64,000 nucleotides of DNA from DASREM01 sp035652095. Lineage in GTDB: Bacteria; Acidobacteriota; Terriglobia; Terriglobales; Acidobacteriaceae. Below, in pieces: positions 41,901 to 48,862 of the stretch. A model generated the notes under the pieces. That model was not told the DNA's origin and made no database searches. It worked only from the letters and a program-made list of their open reading frames with translations. Both the position numbers and the translations under genes were made by a program. Location: the NCBI GenBank assembly GCA_035652095.1, contig DASREM010000004.1:13839-77838 (forward strand), written 5' to 3'. Each line of letters opens with the position of its first letter. The stretch's first letter is position 1.

Positions 41901-43031
41901 TACATCGTGGTATCAGGGCAATGCGCCGTCATCATGGGTCTGGAGACCAACGCCGTGAAAGCCGCGGTCGGGCTGAGCTTCCGGGACATGGCCGAGGAGT
42001 TCGAGCAGCCGGGTGGGGTCACGGACCTTTTGAATGCAGGCGAACAGAAGCGGCGCCGATTTGCGGAGCAGTACATCGAAAAGCTTATCAACATTGAAAT
42101 CAACGTGCCCAACCCCTCCGAAGAACAAAAAGACAAGTTGCTGGAACAGGCACGGGAAAATGCGCAACGCGACACCGAGCGTGCTCGAGAGCGGCATGTG
42201 GTAGCCGGTCTGGCCTTCATGAAAAGCCTGGCCCGGTTGGCCCTGGTACTGGGTATCGCCTGGGGGCTTGGCGTCATGCTGTTGAACATGGTGGAGTGGC
42301 GCGCTCGTGTGTACTTTGAAAATCAGGCAGCGACCAAACTCGCCAGGTATCCAGCTTCAGGTCAACAACAGGAGAAGCAAACCAACCCGACAGGTGCTGC
42401 GGCAACGGGACCGTCGGCTGCAGAGAACGCGGCGCCGGTGCAGGCCGCGAGTCCAGCCCCACGACCGTCGAGGGTTCCGACGTTGCACGAAGGCGAAAGT
42501 CCATTTCCGGGGCAGCTATTGCGGGGATGGAAAGCCTGGGTTTGTCTGGGCGCACTGGCGCTGCTGTTCATCAGTTTACTTTCACGGGTTCCACAGGCAC
42601 AAACCAGCGATTCGGGTGAATTCACACGAGCGTTGGGGCAATGGGCCCCGGTCGCAGGCGCGAAATTGAAGACGCCGCGATCGGTAAAGCGTTTCTTGAA
42701 TCGGGTGCGCTGCCTGGCCATGCTGCAACATCCACCAGAGCCGAAGCAATCCGTGCTGGTGCGATGGCTCGCGCCGCGCCCGGACTCGACGCCCGCGCAG
42801 GTGGCCGCTCCAATTCCGGAACAGTACCTGGTTGCGCTCTCGGCAATCGAGGCGTATGACCCAGCGCTGATTGAGGATGACATCAGGCTGGAGGACTTTC
42901 TGAGTTCGCCTCGTTTGGGCGCCCTGTTTGGGCCAATCAATCCGATGGAAATCGCTGAAAAGCGGGAAGGCCTATTGGCATGGCTGCATCAGTACAAGAC
43001 GTTGAGGAGTGGAGGGCTCCTGTCTGCCTAG
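38988..43031 (+). CDS. membrane KAP-family P-loop NTPase with extracytoplasmic propeller-like insert
   Basis: 1347 residues. Order: basic N-terminus; TM1 (about 58-77). An outside region of about 520 residues follows, with propeller-like, YCF48/Asp-box-like strands (AVAVLPSGRVLVGGNNGLLAYSDDHGQKW at 114-142; GRISVSDDQGRSWKLL and GATGYAVGDNGAIFYS at 518-566). These are split by a 250-residue Gln/Pro-rich linker (about 155-395). TM2 is at about 599-618. The KAP NTPase has Walker A NGAWGLGKSSM (690-700), FNAWHHQEDDNLLASL and Walker B LVIFIDDLDRCRP (949-961), with extra hydrophobic segments near 770-787, 850-868, 1082-1102 and 1185-1203. KAP NTPases are membrane-linked ATPases, some tied to phage exclusion. 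The start is GTG 38988 after AAGGGG. The substrate is unknown. Confidence 0.83.
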   Translation: MSQPGAKRAKTEVASDSPSVTQATQAAKGFVSRLLRIPIAIAAAGLRPLGLARVRKSTWLKICGTLFAIGLLGILLVQRSRDPQSKSKLDWWNAPIEINHWLSLPGFENASLNAVAVLPSGRVLVGGNNGLLAYSDDHGQKWVPVLFDPKNETFSSIAQGASEQVSGDQGTGANPKPPPSSNSQNQSRAGEGNLKSTGRAQANQVGSQSGKVESAPQTNAINPAPAKKRASPPAEPAAKKTPREKKEAGLLDFELLPRVYAAELGPQQSAQQPSSQQQYPQQQNPRQQGPSQGGPQLPNAEPQGPRQEGSQAGRQGQNNQQQSPAQGQQPNPQLEKANPGAQQIPGVLNQQQGTPQRRPAPASPSTNIKAGVNESAGRAKKRSSANPAPASLSARRVYVPVAEQTQPDVLVLDNYDDKVLALYSRDGRSWFSVDSGLNWRMSSEGVPAAGGWIAWMRTGGPLGEAFSAQRFGEALARYSYRPPGAEHRLRYLPEESEITSGYVSSGRRAWSTGCDQANGRISVSDDQGRSWKLLATSPVCLRDLVMSGDGATGYAVGDNGAIFYSVTNGNGWQAITRGALGEKNQTGWFDHYWKLPAPWIQIVLFFSLACLGMAVLISAPEADTLEEAGLKVTGKDEPGKSAPQVANFTVSDRPLEPDDFDAMGFGHVARGISGFLRNPRTLLPITIAINGAWGLGKSSMMNLIYRDLDLHGFRPMAFNAWHHQEDDNLLASLLQSVKEDAVPSFFSFAGGMFRVRLAWQRLVRFYPRALGMLAVLVLLVGVQYSYYHSAKSGGLPYLPQAVQLINGRLEALKNSLDPTHKSTSEPKSGQASEGSEKAQGSTQPAPDAGGLLALLMGMLVQGFSLIDKVVRPSEYGAAQPLATLYVLFRIFPSALKRLQAFSENPATLLRSSSPGASEKQLEAQSSFRMRFAREFSDVTKALGSRRRLVIFIDDLDRCRPAKVAEMLEAVNYIVVSGQCAVIMGLETNAVKAAVGLSFRDMAEEFEQPGGVTDLLNAGEQKRRRFAEQYIEKLINIEINVPNPSEEQKDKLLEQARENAQRDTERARERHVVAGLAFMKSLARLALVLGIAWGLGVMLLNMVEWRARVYFENQAATKLARYPASGQQQEKQTNPTGAAATGPSAAENAAPVQAASPAPRPSRVPTLHEGESPFPGQLLRGWKAWVCLGALALLFISLLSRVPQAQTSDSGEFTRALGQWAPVAGAKLKTPRSVKRFLNRVRCLAMLQHPPEPKQSVLVRWLAPRPDSTPAQVAAPIPEQYLVALSAIEAYDPALIEDDIRLEDFLSSPRLGALFGPINPMEIAEKREGLLAWLHQYKTLRSGGLLSA

Positions 43032-43138
43032 TACATGAAGGGCCGCACCACGGGTCGTGATCTTCGGTGACGTTTCCCCCCTCGAGAGGCATTGCTAAGG
43101 TGAAGGCCAGACAGCAATAGGAAAGGTCTGGCTCGAAC

Positions 43139-43513
43139 ATGGCGAAGTCGTCGAACAAACTGAACATTCTCTATGGCGAGGGAGATGCGGACGTACTCGC
43201 CGAACAGGCGAAGACCATTGCCCAAGCCGGTCACCAGGTGAAGACGGCAGAAGGGCGCAAGGGCGTGCTGGAAGCGTTGAAGGCGGGAAGTTTCGATCTG
43301 CTGATCCTGGGACCGACGCTGAGCCGGGACGATCGTCATCACCTGCCGTACATGGCCAAGAAATTTCATCCTGGAACGCGGGTGCTGGTAATGCACACTG
43401 ACGGATCGCGGCATCCGTATGTGGACGCGAACCTGGATACGGGTTGCAGCATGGAGAGCCTGGTCGAAAAGATTGCCGGCTCGTTTGCGAGCAGCGCAGT
43501 AGCCGCGCGGTAA
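43139..43513 (+). CDS. receiver-like domain protein lacking the phospho-acceptor Asp
   Basis: 124 residues with the alternating pattern of a response-regulator receiver: LNILYGEGDADVLAEQAKTIAQAGHQVKTAEGRKGVLEALKAGSFDLLILGPTLSRDD ... GTRVLVMHTDG. The strand-3 position that normally ends in Asp reads LLILGPT, so the phospho-acceptor is Gly, and the strand-4 Thr/Ser region is not typical. Such pseudo-receivers are widespread in Acidobacteriota. It lies 107 bp after the KAP gene on the same strand, could be cotranscribed with it, and is followed by a strong terminator. ATG 43139 has AAAGG about 12 nt upstream. Confidence 0.78.
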   Translation: MAKSSNKLNILYGEGDADVLAEQAKTIAQAGHQVKTAEGRKGVLEALKAGSFDLLILGPTLSRDDRHHLPYMAKKFHPGTRVLVMHTDGSRHPYVDANLDTGCSMESLVEKIAGSFASSAVAAR

Positions 43514-43534
43514 GAACGAGTTCGTTTTGCAGCG

Positions 43535-43559
43535 AAGCCCCGAGAGATCGGGGCTTTTT
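43535..43559 (+). terminator. intrinsic terminator
   Basis: AAGCCCCGA-GAGA-TCGGGGCTT followed by TTT (perfect 9-bp stem, T-run 43555-43559), 22 bp after the receiver-like gene. Confidence 0.92.
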
Positions 43560-43683
43560 GCTTTTGGCGTCTTCTCTGGTGGATTGGACCTGCAGTGTTG
43601 GATAGCCCACAGAACGCCCGGGCGTGGACTTTCCCTCTGGAGCTTGGCATCATAGCGATCGTTTCAACGAAGGGATGGATGGT

Positions 43684-44319
43684 ATGCCGAAGCAAAGCTC
43701 AGTCAAAGTCGAGTCCCTTTATGATGTGCATCCCGGGATTGCGATGGTGCAGAAATGGACGCGGGAGCTTAAGGGAAAGAGCGGCCGCTCGCTTCCGGAA
43801 TGGATTGAGCTGGTGAGGAAGGAAGGTCCGAAAGACGAGCAAGGGCGTCGCGAGTGGCTGAAGACGAAGCATGGATTCGGCACCAATAATGCGGCGTGGA
43901 TCGCGCAGCGCGCAGATGGAAAGGGGCGAGAGGAAGATGATCCGGAGACGTATCTGAAAGCCGCGTCGGGGTTTGTCGAGCAGCAATACTCTGGACCGAA
44001 AGCGGCTCTGCGGCCGATCTACGAGGCGCTGCTCAAGCTGGGCCGATCAATGGGCGAGGTGAAGGTGTGTCCGGGCAAGACCATCGTGCCACTGTATCGG
44101 AAGCATGTGTTTGCCCAGATCAAGCCGGCAACCAATACCCGGATTGATATGGGGTTCGCGCTGGCAAAGTATAAGGGCAAACTTCCGAAGCGGCTGATTG
44201 ACACGGGCGGGCTGGCGAAGAAGGACCGGATCACGCATCGCATCGAGGTGAAGGCGATTTCGGATGTTGATGAGGAAGTGAAGCGGTGGCTGAAAGTTGC
44301 GTATGAGCTGGATGCGTAA
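43684..44319 (+). CDS. DUF4287 and DUF5655 protein
   Basis: 211 residues. The N-terminal DUF4287 part has MVQKWTRELKGKSGRSLPEWIELVRKEGPKDEQGRREWLKTKHGFGTNNAAWIA. The C-terminal DUF5655 part has PGKTIVPLYRKHVFAQIKPATNTRIDMGFAL and DRITHRIEVKAISDVDEEVKRWLKVAYELDA. The combination is common in bacteria, especially soil species, with no proven function; DUF5655 has been compared to nucleic-acid or transport domains. The start is ATG 43684 (MPKQSSVKVESLYDV), in preference to the longer frame at 43624. Confidence 0.85.
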   Translation: MPKQSSVKVESLYDVHPGIAMVQKWTRELKGKSGRSLPEWIELVRKEGPKDEQGRREWLKTKHGFGTNNAAWIAQRADGKGREEDDPETYLKAASGFVEQQYSGPKAALRPIYEALLKLGRSMGEVKVCPGKTIVPLYRKHVFAQIKPATNTRIDMGFALAKYKGKLPKRLIDTGGLAKKDRITHRIEVKAISDVDEEVKRWLKVAYELDA

Positions 44320-44454
44320 CTGCGGCTGCTGGAGGTCATGGGGAAGCACGACGTACGGGCAACGTTCTTTCTGATCGGGCGATATGTGCAAGGTCAGTTG
44401 CCACCGGCGCGGTCTTACATCTCCGATTGGGTAGCTCACTGGAAGATTCAGTAG
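44320..44454 (+). pseudogene. fragment of a polysaccharide deacetylase gene
   Basis: Directly after the DUF5655 stop, the same frame reads LRLLEVMGKHDVRATFFLIG then RYVQGQL. This is the start of the NodB homology domain (HxVRATFFxIG) of polysaccharide deacetylases. The rest of the domain is missing and a stop comes at 44452. It has no start and no catalytic DxD/His residues, so it is a relic. Confidence 0.6.
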
Positions 44455-44550
44455 GGCTAAACTGGCGATTAGAGCGGCAGCGTCGGGCCGGCGCTGCGCC
44501 AGGGCGGACGAATTCGTCCGTCTAGAGGTGAGCTGAAGCGGAGCAGATCC

Positions 44551-45852
44551 CTACGCGTGGGCGAGGGCGAAGGCTTGCTTCGCTGCGGTGATGGTTTGCT
44601 GGATGTCTTCCTCGGTATGTGCCGCGCTCAGAAATGCAGCTTCAAACTGCGAGGGCGGCAAGTAGACCCCGTTGTCCAGCATGGAGCGGAAGAAGCGGCC
44701 AAAGGCTTCGGTATCGGCTTTGGCGGCTGAATTCCAGTCGGTGACCGGACACGGCGCAAAGAACCAGGTGAACATCGATCCCACGCGGTTGTAGCAGATG
44801 GGAACACCTGCCTGCCGGGCGGCGGCGGCCACTCCAGCGGCGAGTTCACCGCTTAATTGGTCGAGGCGCGGGTAAATTTCTTTTCTGTGCTCTTTCAAAT
44901 AACGCAGCGTCGCCAGTCCGGCAGCCATGGCAAGCGGATTTCCCGACAGAGTCCCCGCCTGGTACATCGGGCCAAGTGGCGCGACCATGTCCATGATTTC
45001 GGAAGGGCCGCCGTAGGCGCCGACGGGCAGGCCTCCTCCGATAATCTTGCCCATCGTAGTCAGGTCAGGATGAATGGCATAGAGCTCTTGTGCGCCGCCG
45101 AAAGCCAGGCGAAATCCTGTCATTACCTCATCGAAAATCAGAAGTGTCTTGTCGCGCTCGGTGAGGGCGCGCAGAGCTTCGAGATATCCGCGGGCGGGCG
45201 GGACGCAGCCCATATTGCCGACAACCGGCTCAACGATAACGCAGGCGATCTGGTGCCGGAACTTCTTGAACGCCTGCTCGATCGCATCCGTATCATTGAA
45301 GGGAAGAGCGAGGGTGAATTGGGTGAATTCTTCGGGAACGCCGGCTGAGCCCGGAATGCCGAGCGTGGCGACGCCCGAGCCGGCCTTTACGAGCAGCGCG
45401 TCGGCGTGTCCGTGATAGCAGCCTTCGAACTTCACGACATACTTGCGTTTGGTATAAGCGCGGGCGAGACGGATTGCCGACATGGTGGCTTCGGTTCCCG
45501 AACTGACGAAGCGGACCTTCTGCATATGAGGGAATGCGGAGAGAACGATTTCGGCAAGGTCGGCTTCTGCGGGAGTGGAGGCGCCGAAGCTGGTTCCATT
45601 CTGCGCGGCCGCGGTGATAGCGTCGATCACCGAAGGGGCGGCATGTCCCAGGATCTGGGGGCCCCAGGAGCCGATGTAGTCGACGTATTCGTTGCCATCG
45701 GCATCCCAAAGACGAGATCCTTTGCCGCGCACGATGAATGGGGGATCGCCGCCGACGGCGCGGAAAGCGCGCACGGGAGAGTTGACCCCTCCGGGAATCA
45801 TCTGCTCGGCCCGCCTCTGCAATTTCAACGACTGCTCGGTTTTGCGGGACAT
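44551..45852 (-). CDS. hemL: glutamate-1-semialdehyde 2,1-aminomutase
   Basis: PLP enzyme of the C5 tetrapyrrole pathway; converts glutamate-1-semialdehyde to 5-aminolevulinate. 433 residues, normal length. Visible: N-terminal MIPGGVNSPVRAFRAVGG, GSWGPQILGHA, VRFVSSGTEATMSAIRLARAYT, KFEGCYHGHADALLVKAGSG, LLIFDEVMTGFRLAFGGAQ, and the PLP-lysine segment DLTTMGKIIGGGLPVGAYGG near residue 270. The start is ATG 45852 with AGGAGG about 6 nt upstream. It stands alone; no other hem gene is in the window. Confidence 0.96.
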   Translation of the reverse strand: MSRKTEQSLKLQRRAEQMIPGGVNSPVRAFRAVGGDPPFIVRGKGSRLWDADGNEYVDYIGSWGPQILGHAAPSVIDAITAAAQNGTSFGASTPAEADLAEIVLSAFPHMQKVRFVSSGTEATMSAIRLARAYTKRKYVVKFEGCYHGHADALLVKAGSGVATLGIPGSAGVPEEFTQFTLALPFNDTDAIEQAFKKFRHQIACVIVEPVVGNMGCVPPARGYLEALRALTERDKTLLIFDEVMTGFRLAFGGAQELYAIHPDLTTMGKIIGGGLPVGAYGGPSEIMDMVAPLGPMYQAGTLSGNPLAMAAGLATLRYLKEHRKEIYPRLDQLSGELAAGVAAAARQAGVPICYNRVGSMFTWFFAPCPVTDWNSAAKADTEAFGRFFRSMLDNGVYLPPSQFEAAFLSAAHTEEDIQQTITAAKQAFALAHA

Positions 45853-46116
45853 AGAACCTCCTGCAGGGAACGCTGGTCCCTTGAAAAGCCAATCTTAGCA
45901 GCAGGGTTGGAAGGGGTTGCCGGACGGCAGTCACCGCGGCCTGTGACTCAGCTCACAGCGAAGGGGGGTCGCCGATTCACGAGAAATTCATTTTATGGAA
46001 ACGCGTGTGAAACATGAACTGGATAGAGTTGTTGCCAGTACACGCCCTTCTAACCGGGAGGGTTTTTCAGGACAGCTTCGGGGGGCTCCGGGCTGTCCTA
46101 ATTTTCTTGCGCTGGC

Positions 46117-46132
46117 ATTAACTATAGTTAAT
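46117..46132. promoter_or_regulatory. palindromic operator in the porin promoter, candidate MntR site
   Basis: ATTAACTATAGTTAAT, a perfect 16-bp palindrome, sits between a weak -35 (TTGCGC, 46107) and the -10 TATAAT, the usual place for a repressor site. The core TTAACTATAGTTAA differs at 2 of 14 bases from the site in front of mntH (57999). Confidence 0.65.
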
Positions 46133-46137
46133 ATAAT
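46132..46137 (+). promoter_or_regulatory. -10 hexamer of the porin promoter
   Basis: TATAAT immediately after the palindrome. Transcription would start near 46144, giving a leader of about 35 nt. Confidence 0.6.
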
Positions 46138-46178
46138 ATCGTATGTTGGCGTTAATCTCGTGATTGCGAGGGAGCCCC

Positions 46179-47564
46179 GTGAGTAAGGCCTGCTTGCGCC
46201 GGAAGCATCTTCCCACGTCATGGCTGGTCGTAGTTCTGTTGCTTCCGGTATCGGTCTGGGCCCAGTCCGCGGGCGATGCCGACGGGGATCCTGCGACTAC
46301 CTTCTTTCCCCATTCCCAAACCGCACGCTGGTGGATTTCGGGGCAGGACAACATCGTCTTCCAGGCACACCCGTCATTTTCCGCAAAATACAGCGGGCCG
46401 AACAGCTTCCGCAAGACAAGCGAGAATGCCACCTCGAATGTCGCGACGCTCTACACCGGCTTACAGGTAACCCGCACAACCGAAATCTTTGTGGACATCG
46501 AAGATGTCAGCGGCGGTGGGTTAAGCGATGCCTTAGGCATAGGGGGCTTCGTCAACGTAGATGTGGTGCGCAATCCTACGCTGGGCACCAAGCCGTACCT
46601 GGGACGGGCCATGTTCCGGCAGATTCTTGGGCTCAGTAAGGAAACCGTGGAGACGACACGAGGCCCATTCGGGCTGGCAACGCGGGTTCCCGTGCGAAGG
46701 CTTGAACTACGCGGCGGCAAGCTCAGCACCGCGGACTTTTTTGACGTGAATGAAGTCGGAAGCGATAGTCATTTTCAATTCCTCAACTGGACTTCGGTCA
46801 ACAATGGCGCTTATGACTACGCGGCGGACACCCGGGGCTACACCGTCGGCCTGCTTGCCGAATACCATGATCGCGCCTGGGCGGCCCGGTTTGGCGAGAT
46901 GCTGATGCCAACGGTGGCGAACGGCCTGGACCTCGAGTTCAACTTGCGCAAGGCACGCGCCGAGAACCTGGAATTTGAGTTTCATCCGAAAACACGGGTT
47001 GGGCAGACCAGTATCCGGCTTCTGTCGTTCGTGAATCACGCGAACATGGGTGTGTATCGCACCGCGGTCATCAATTACCTGGCAGGGAAGACGCCACGGC
47101 CGGACATCACCGCGCATCCGACTCAGACCACGATCAAGTACGGATTTGGCCTTAGCCTGGTGCAGGAGTTGCCGCATCATTTGCGCGCGTTCGGACGCTT
47201 TGGCTGGAATGAAGGGCAGCACCAGTCGTTCGCATACACCGAGGTCGACGAAACGGTCCAGGGCGGCGCGGACCTCGCCGGCGCGGGATGGCGGAGGCCG
47301 CTGGACAAAGTTGGATTGGCGGCAATTTCCAACGCCATCTCAGCCGATCACCAGCACTATCTGGCACTTGGTGGACTGGGATTCCTGCTGGGAGACGGTG
47401 CGCTGAGTTACGGGCGCGAAACCATCATTGAAGCTTATTACAACGCGCATGTCTGGCGAGGATTGTTTGTCAGCTTGGACCTGCAGCACGTTAGTAATCC
47501 GGGGTATAACCGTGATCGCGGTCCAGTGCTGGTGCCCGGAGTGCGAATTCACCTGGAGTTTTGA
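46179..47564 (+). CDS. OprB-type outer-membrane porin
   Basis: 461 residues. Signal peptide (SKACLRRKHLPTSWLVVVLLLPVSVWAQ), then a beta-barrel of the carbohydrate-selective porin OprB family. It has QTARWWISGQDNIVFQAHPSFSAKYSGPNSF, TATLYTGLQVTRTTEIFVDIEDVSGGG, a middle of alternating strands, and a C-terminal LDLQHVSNPGYNRDRGPVLVPGVRIHLEF ending in Phe, as outer-membrane barrels do. Sugar transport is the family name, but the promoter palindrome shared with mntH suggests divalent-metal entry here. The start is GTG 46179 with GAGGGAG 4 nt upstream. Confidence 0.82.
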   Translation: MSKACLRRKHLPTSWLVVVLLLPVSVWAQSAGDADGDPATTFFPHSQTARWWISGQDNIVFQAHPSFSAKYSGPNSFRKTSENATSNVATLYTGLQVTRTTEIFVDIEDVSGGGLSDALGIGGFVNVDVVRNPTLGTKPYLGRAMFRQILGLSKETVETTRGPFGLATRVPVRRLELRGGKLSTADFFDVNEVGSDSHFQFLNWTSVNNGAYDYAADTRGYTVGLLAEYHDRAWAARFGEMLMPTVANGLDLEFNLRKARAENLEFEFHPKTRVGQTSIRLLSFVNHANMGVYRTAVINYLAGKTPRPDITAHPTQTTIKYGFGLSLVQELPHHLRAFGRFGWNEGQHQSFAYTEVDETVQGGADLAGAGWRRPLDKVGLAAISNAISADHQHYLALGGLGFLLGDGALSYGRETIIEAYYNAHVWRGLFVSLDLQHVSNPGYNRDRGPVLVPGVRIHLEF

Positions 47565-47567
47565 AAT

Positions 47568-47852
47568 TTACTTCTCGACCTTCACGCCCTTCCAGAACGC
47601 GACGTAGTCCTTGATTTGAGAGGCCGCGGATTTCGGCTCGGGATAGTACCAGGCGGCGTCGCGATTGCTTTTGCCGTTCACTTCCAGGGTGTAGTAGCTC
47701 GCGTTGCCCTTCCACGGGCACACCGTGTGAGTCGCGCTGGGCTTTAGAAATTCCCTGTGAACCGCATCGGGCGGGAAATATTGATTGCCTTCGATCTCGA
47801 TGCAGCGATCGGATTCGGCGAGGGTGGTGTTTTCCCAGATAGCTTTGGCCAT
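47568..47852 (-). CDS. DUF427 protein
   Basis: 94 residues, a complete DUF427 domain: ESDRCIEIEGNQYFPPDAVHREFLKPSATHTVCPWKGNASYYTLEVNGKSNRDAAWYYPEPKSAASQIKDYVAFWKGVKV. The wording CPWKGxAxYY and WYYPEP is diagnostic. The function is unknown. It converges with the porin gene, with 3 bp between the stops. Confidence 0.93.
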   Translation of the reverse strand: MAKAIWENTTLAESDRCIEIEGNQYFPPDAVHREFLKPSATHTVCPWKGNASYYTLEVNGKSNRDAAWYYPEPKSAASQIKDYVAFWKGVKVEK

Positions 47853-47950
47853 AACACTCGATTAGATTGCCAAGCGTGGTGAAGGAAGCAAGGAAAATTG
47901 CGACTTGAGGAACGCGTGCTGCTGATTGTGACATACTTCAGGCCAAGCTC

Positions 47951-48799
47951 ATGATGCGCTCTGAAACCCTAATGGTGTGTGCGCCGTCCTCCGCGGGATG
48001 GAACGATGACCGAGCCCGGCAGTGGCGCGAGCTGGGATTTTTTCATGCGCCACAGTTTACCGAGGCGCAGGCGCAGCACCAGGAACTGTGTGCGCGGTTG
48101 CGAGAGTTCGGGATTGAACTGGTGCAGTTGCCCGCCAGCGCGGACCTCACGCTGGACGCGGTCTACACGCACGACGCGTCGTTGATGTCGGATTCGGGTG
48201 CGATCCTGATGAATCCCGGCAAGGCGAACCGGGTGCCGGAGGCGAAGCGTCATGGGAGTTTCTTTCGCGATCTGGGGCTGTCGGTGCTGGGCGAGATCGT
48301 GCCGCCGGGCAAAACCGAAGCCGGGGACATGGTCTGGCTGGACGCGAAGACGTTGCTGATCGGGCAGGGATTTCGCACCAATGCTGCCGGGATCGGGCAA
48401 ATGCGATCGCTGCTGAAGCCGAGCGGGGTGGAAGTGATCTGTGCACCCCTGCCTTACGGAATGGGCCCGGCATATTGTCTGCATCTGATGTCGTTAATCA
48501 GCCCGCTCGATGAGAGCACGCTGCTGGTGGATTTGTCGTGGCTGGCGGTGGAGACGGTGGAACTTCTGCATAGCCGGCGCTTGCGGCTGATCGAGATTGA
48601 CTCGTCGGAGCGGGATACGCTTGCCTGCAACGTGCTTACGCTGGGGCGCAACCGGCTGGTTGCACTCGAGGAGAACGGGAAAACCAACCAGAAACTCCGG
48701 GATGCTGGTTACAACGTGAAGACTTTTCCGGGTTCTGAGCTCTGCATAAACGGTGGTGGCGGGCCCACGTGTCTGACTCGGCCACTGGCGCGAGGCTGA
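47951..48799 (+). CDS. DDAH/arginine-deiminase-like amidinotransferase-fold hydrolase
   Basis: 282 residues of the guanidino-group-modifying superfamily. Visible: VYTHDASLMSDSGAILMNPGKANR near the N-terminus, EAGDMVWLDAKTLLIGQGFRTNAAGI in the middle, LHLMSLISPLDE (catalytic His region), and the C-terminal ELCINGGGGPTCLTRPL with the catalytic Cys at C274. All of these fit a dimethylarginine dimethylaminohydrolase or related citrulline-forming enzyme. The exact substrate is not determined by sequence. ATG 47951; CATACT lies 13 nt upstream. A repeat and then mfd follow on the same strand. Confidence 0.85.
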   Translation: MMRSETLMVCAPSSAGWNDDRARQWRELGFFHAPQFTEAQAQHQELCARLREFGIELVQLPASADLTLDAVYTHDASLMSDSGAILMNPGKANRVPEAKRHGSFFRDLGLSVLGEIVPPGKTEAGDMVWLDAKTLLIGQGFRTNAAGIGQMRSLLKPSGVEVICAPLPYGMGPAYCLHLMSLISPLDESTLLVDLSWLAVETVELLHSRRLRLIEIDSSERDTLACNVLTLGRNRLVALEENGKTNQKLRDAGYNVKTFPGSELCINGGGGPTCLTRPLARG

Positions 48800-48815
48800 G
48801 ATGCGGTGGTTGCGT

Positions 48816-48840
48816 GCAGCCGAGGCGGCTGCCGCTCCAC
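48816..48840 (-). repeat. short GCAGCCG hairpin repeat
   Basis: GCAGCCG-AGG-CGGCTGC, then CGCTCCAC. It is the reverse orientation of the unit seen at 4310 and 8178, shortened to one hairpin, and lies just before mfd. A near copy is at 54229. Confidence 0.7.
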
Positions 48841-48862
48841 AAGCTGATACAATAGAGAAGCA

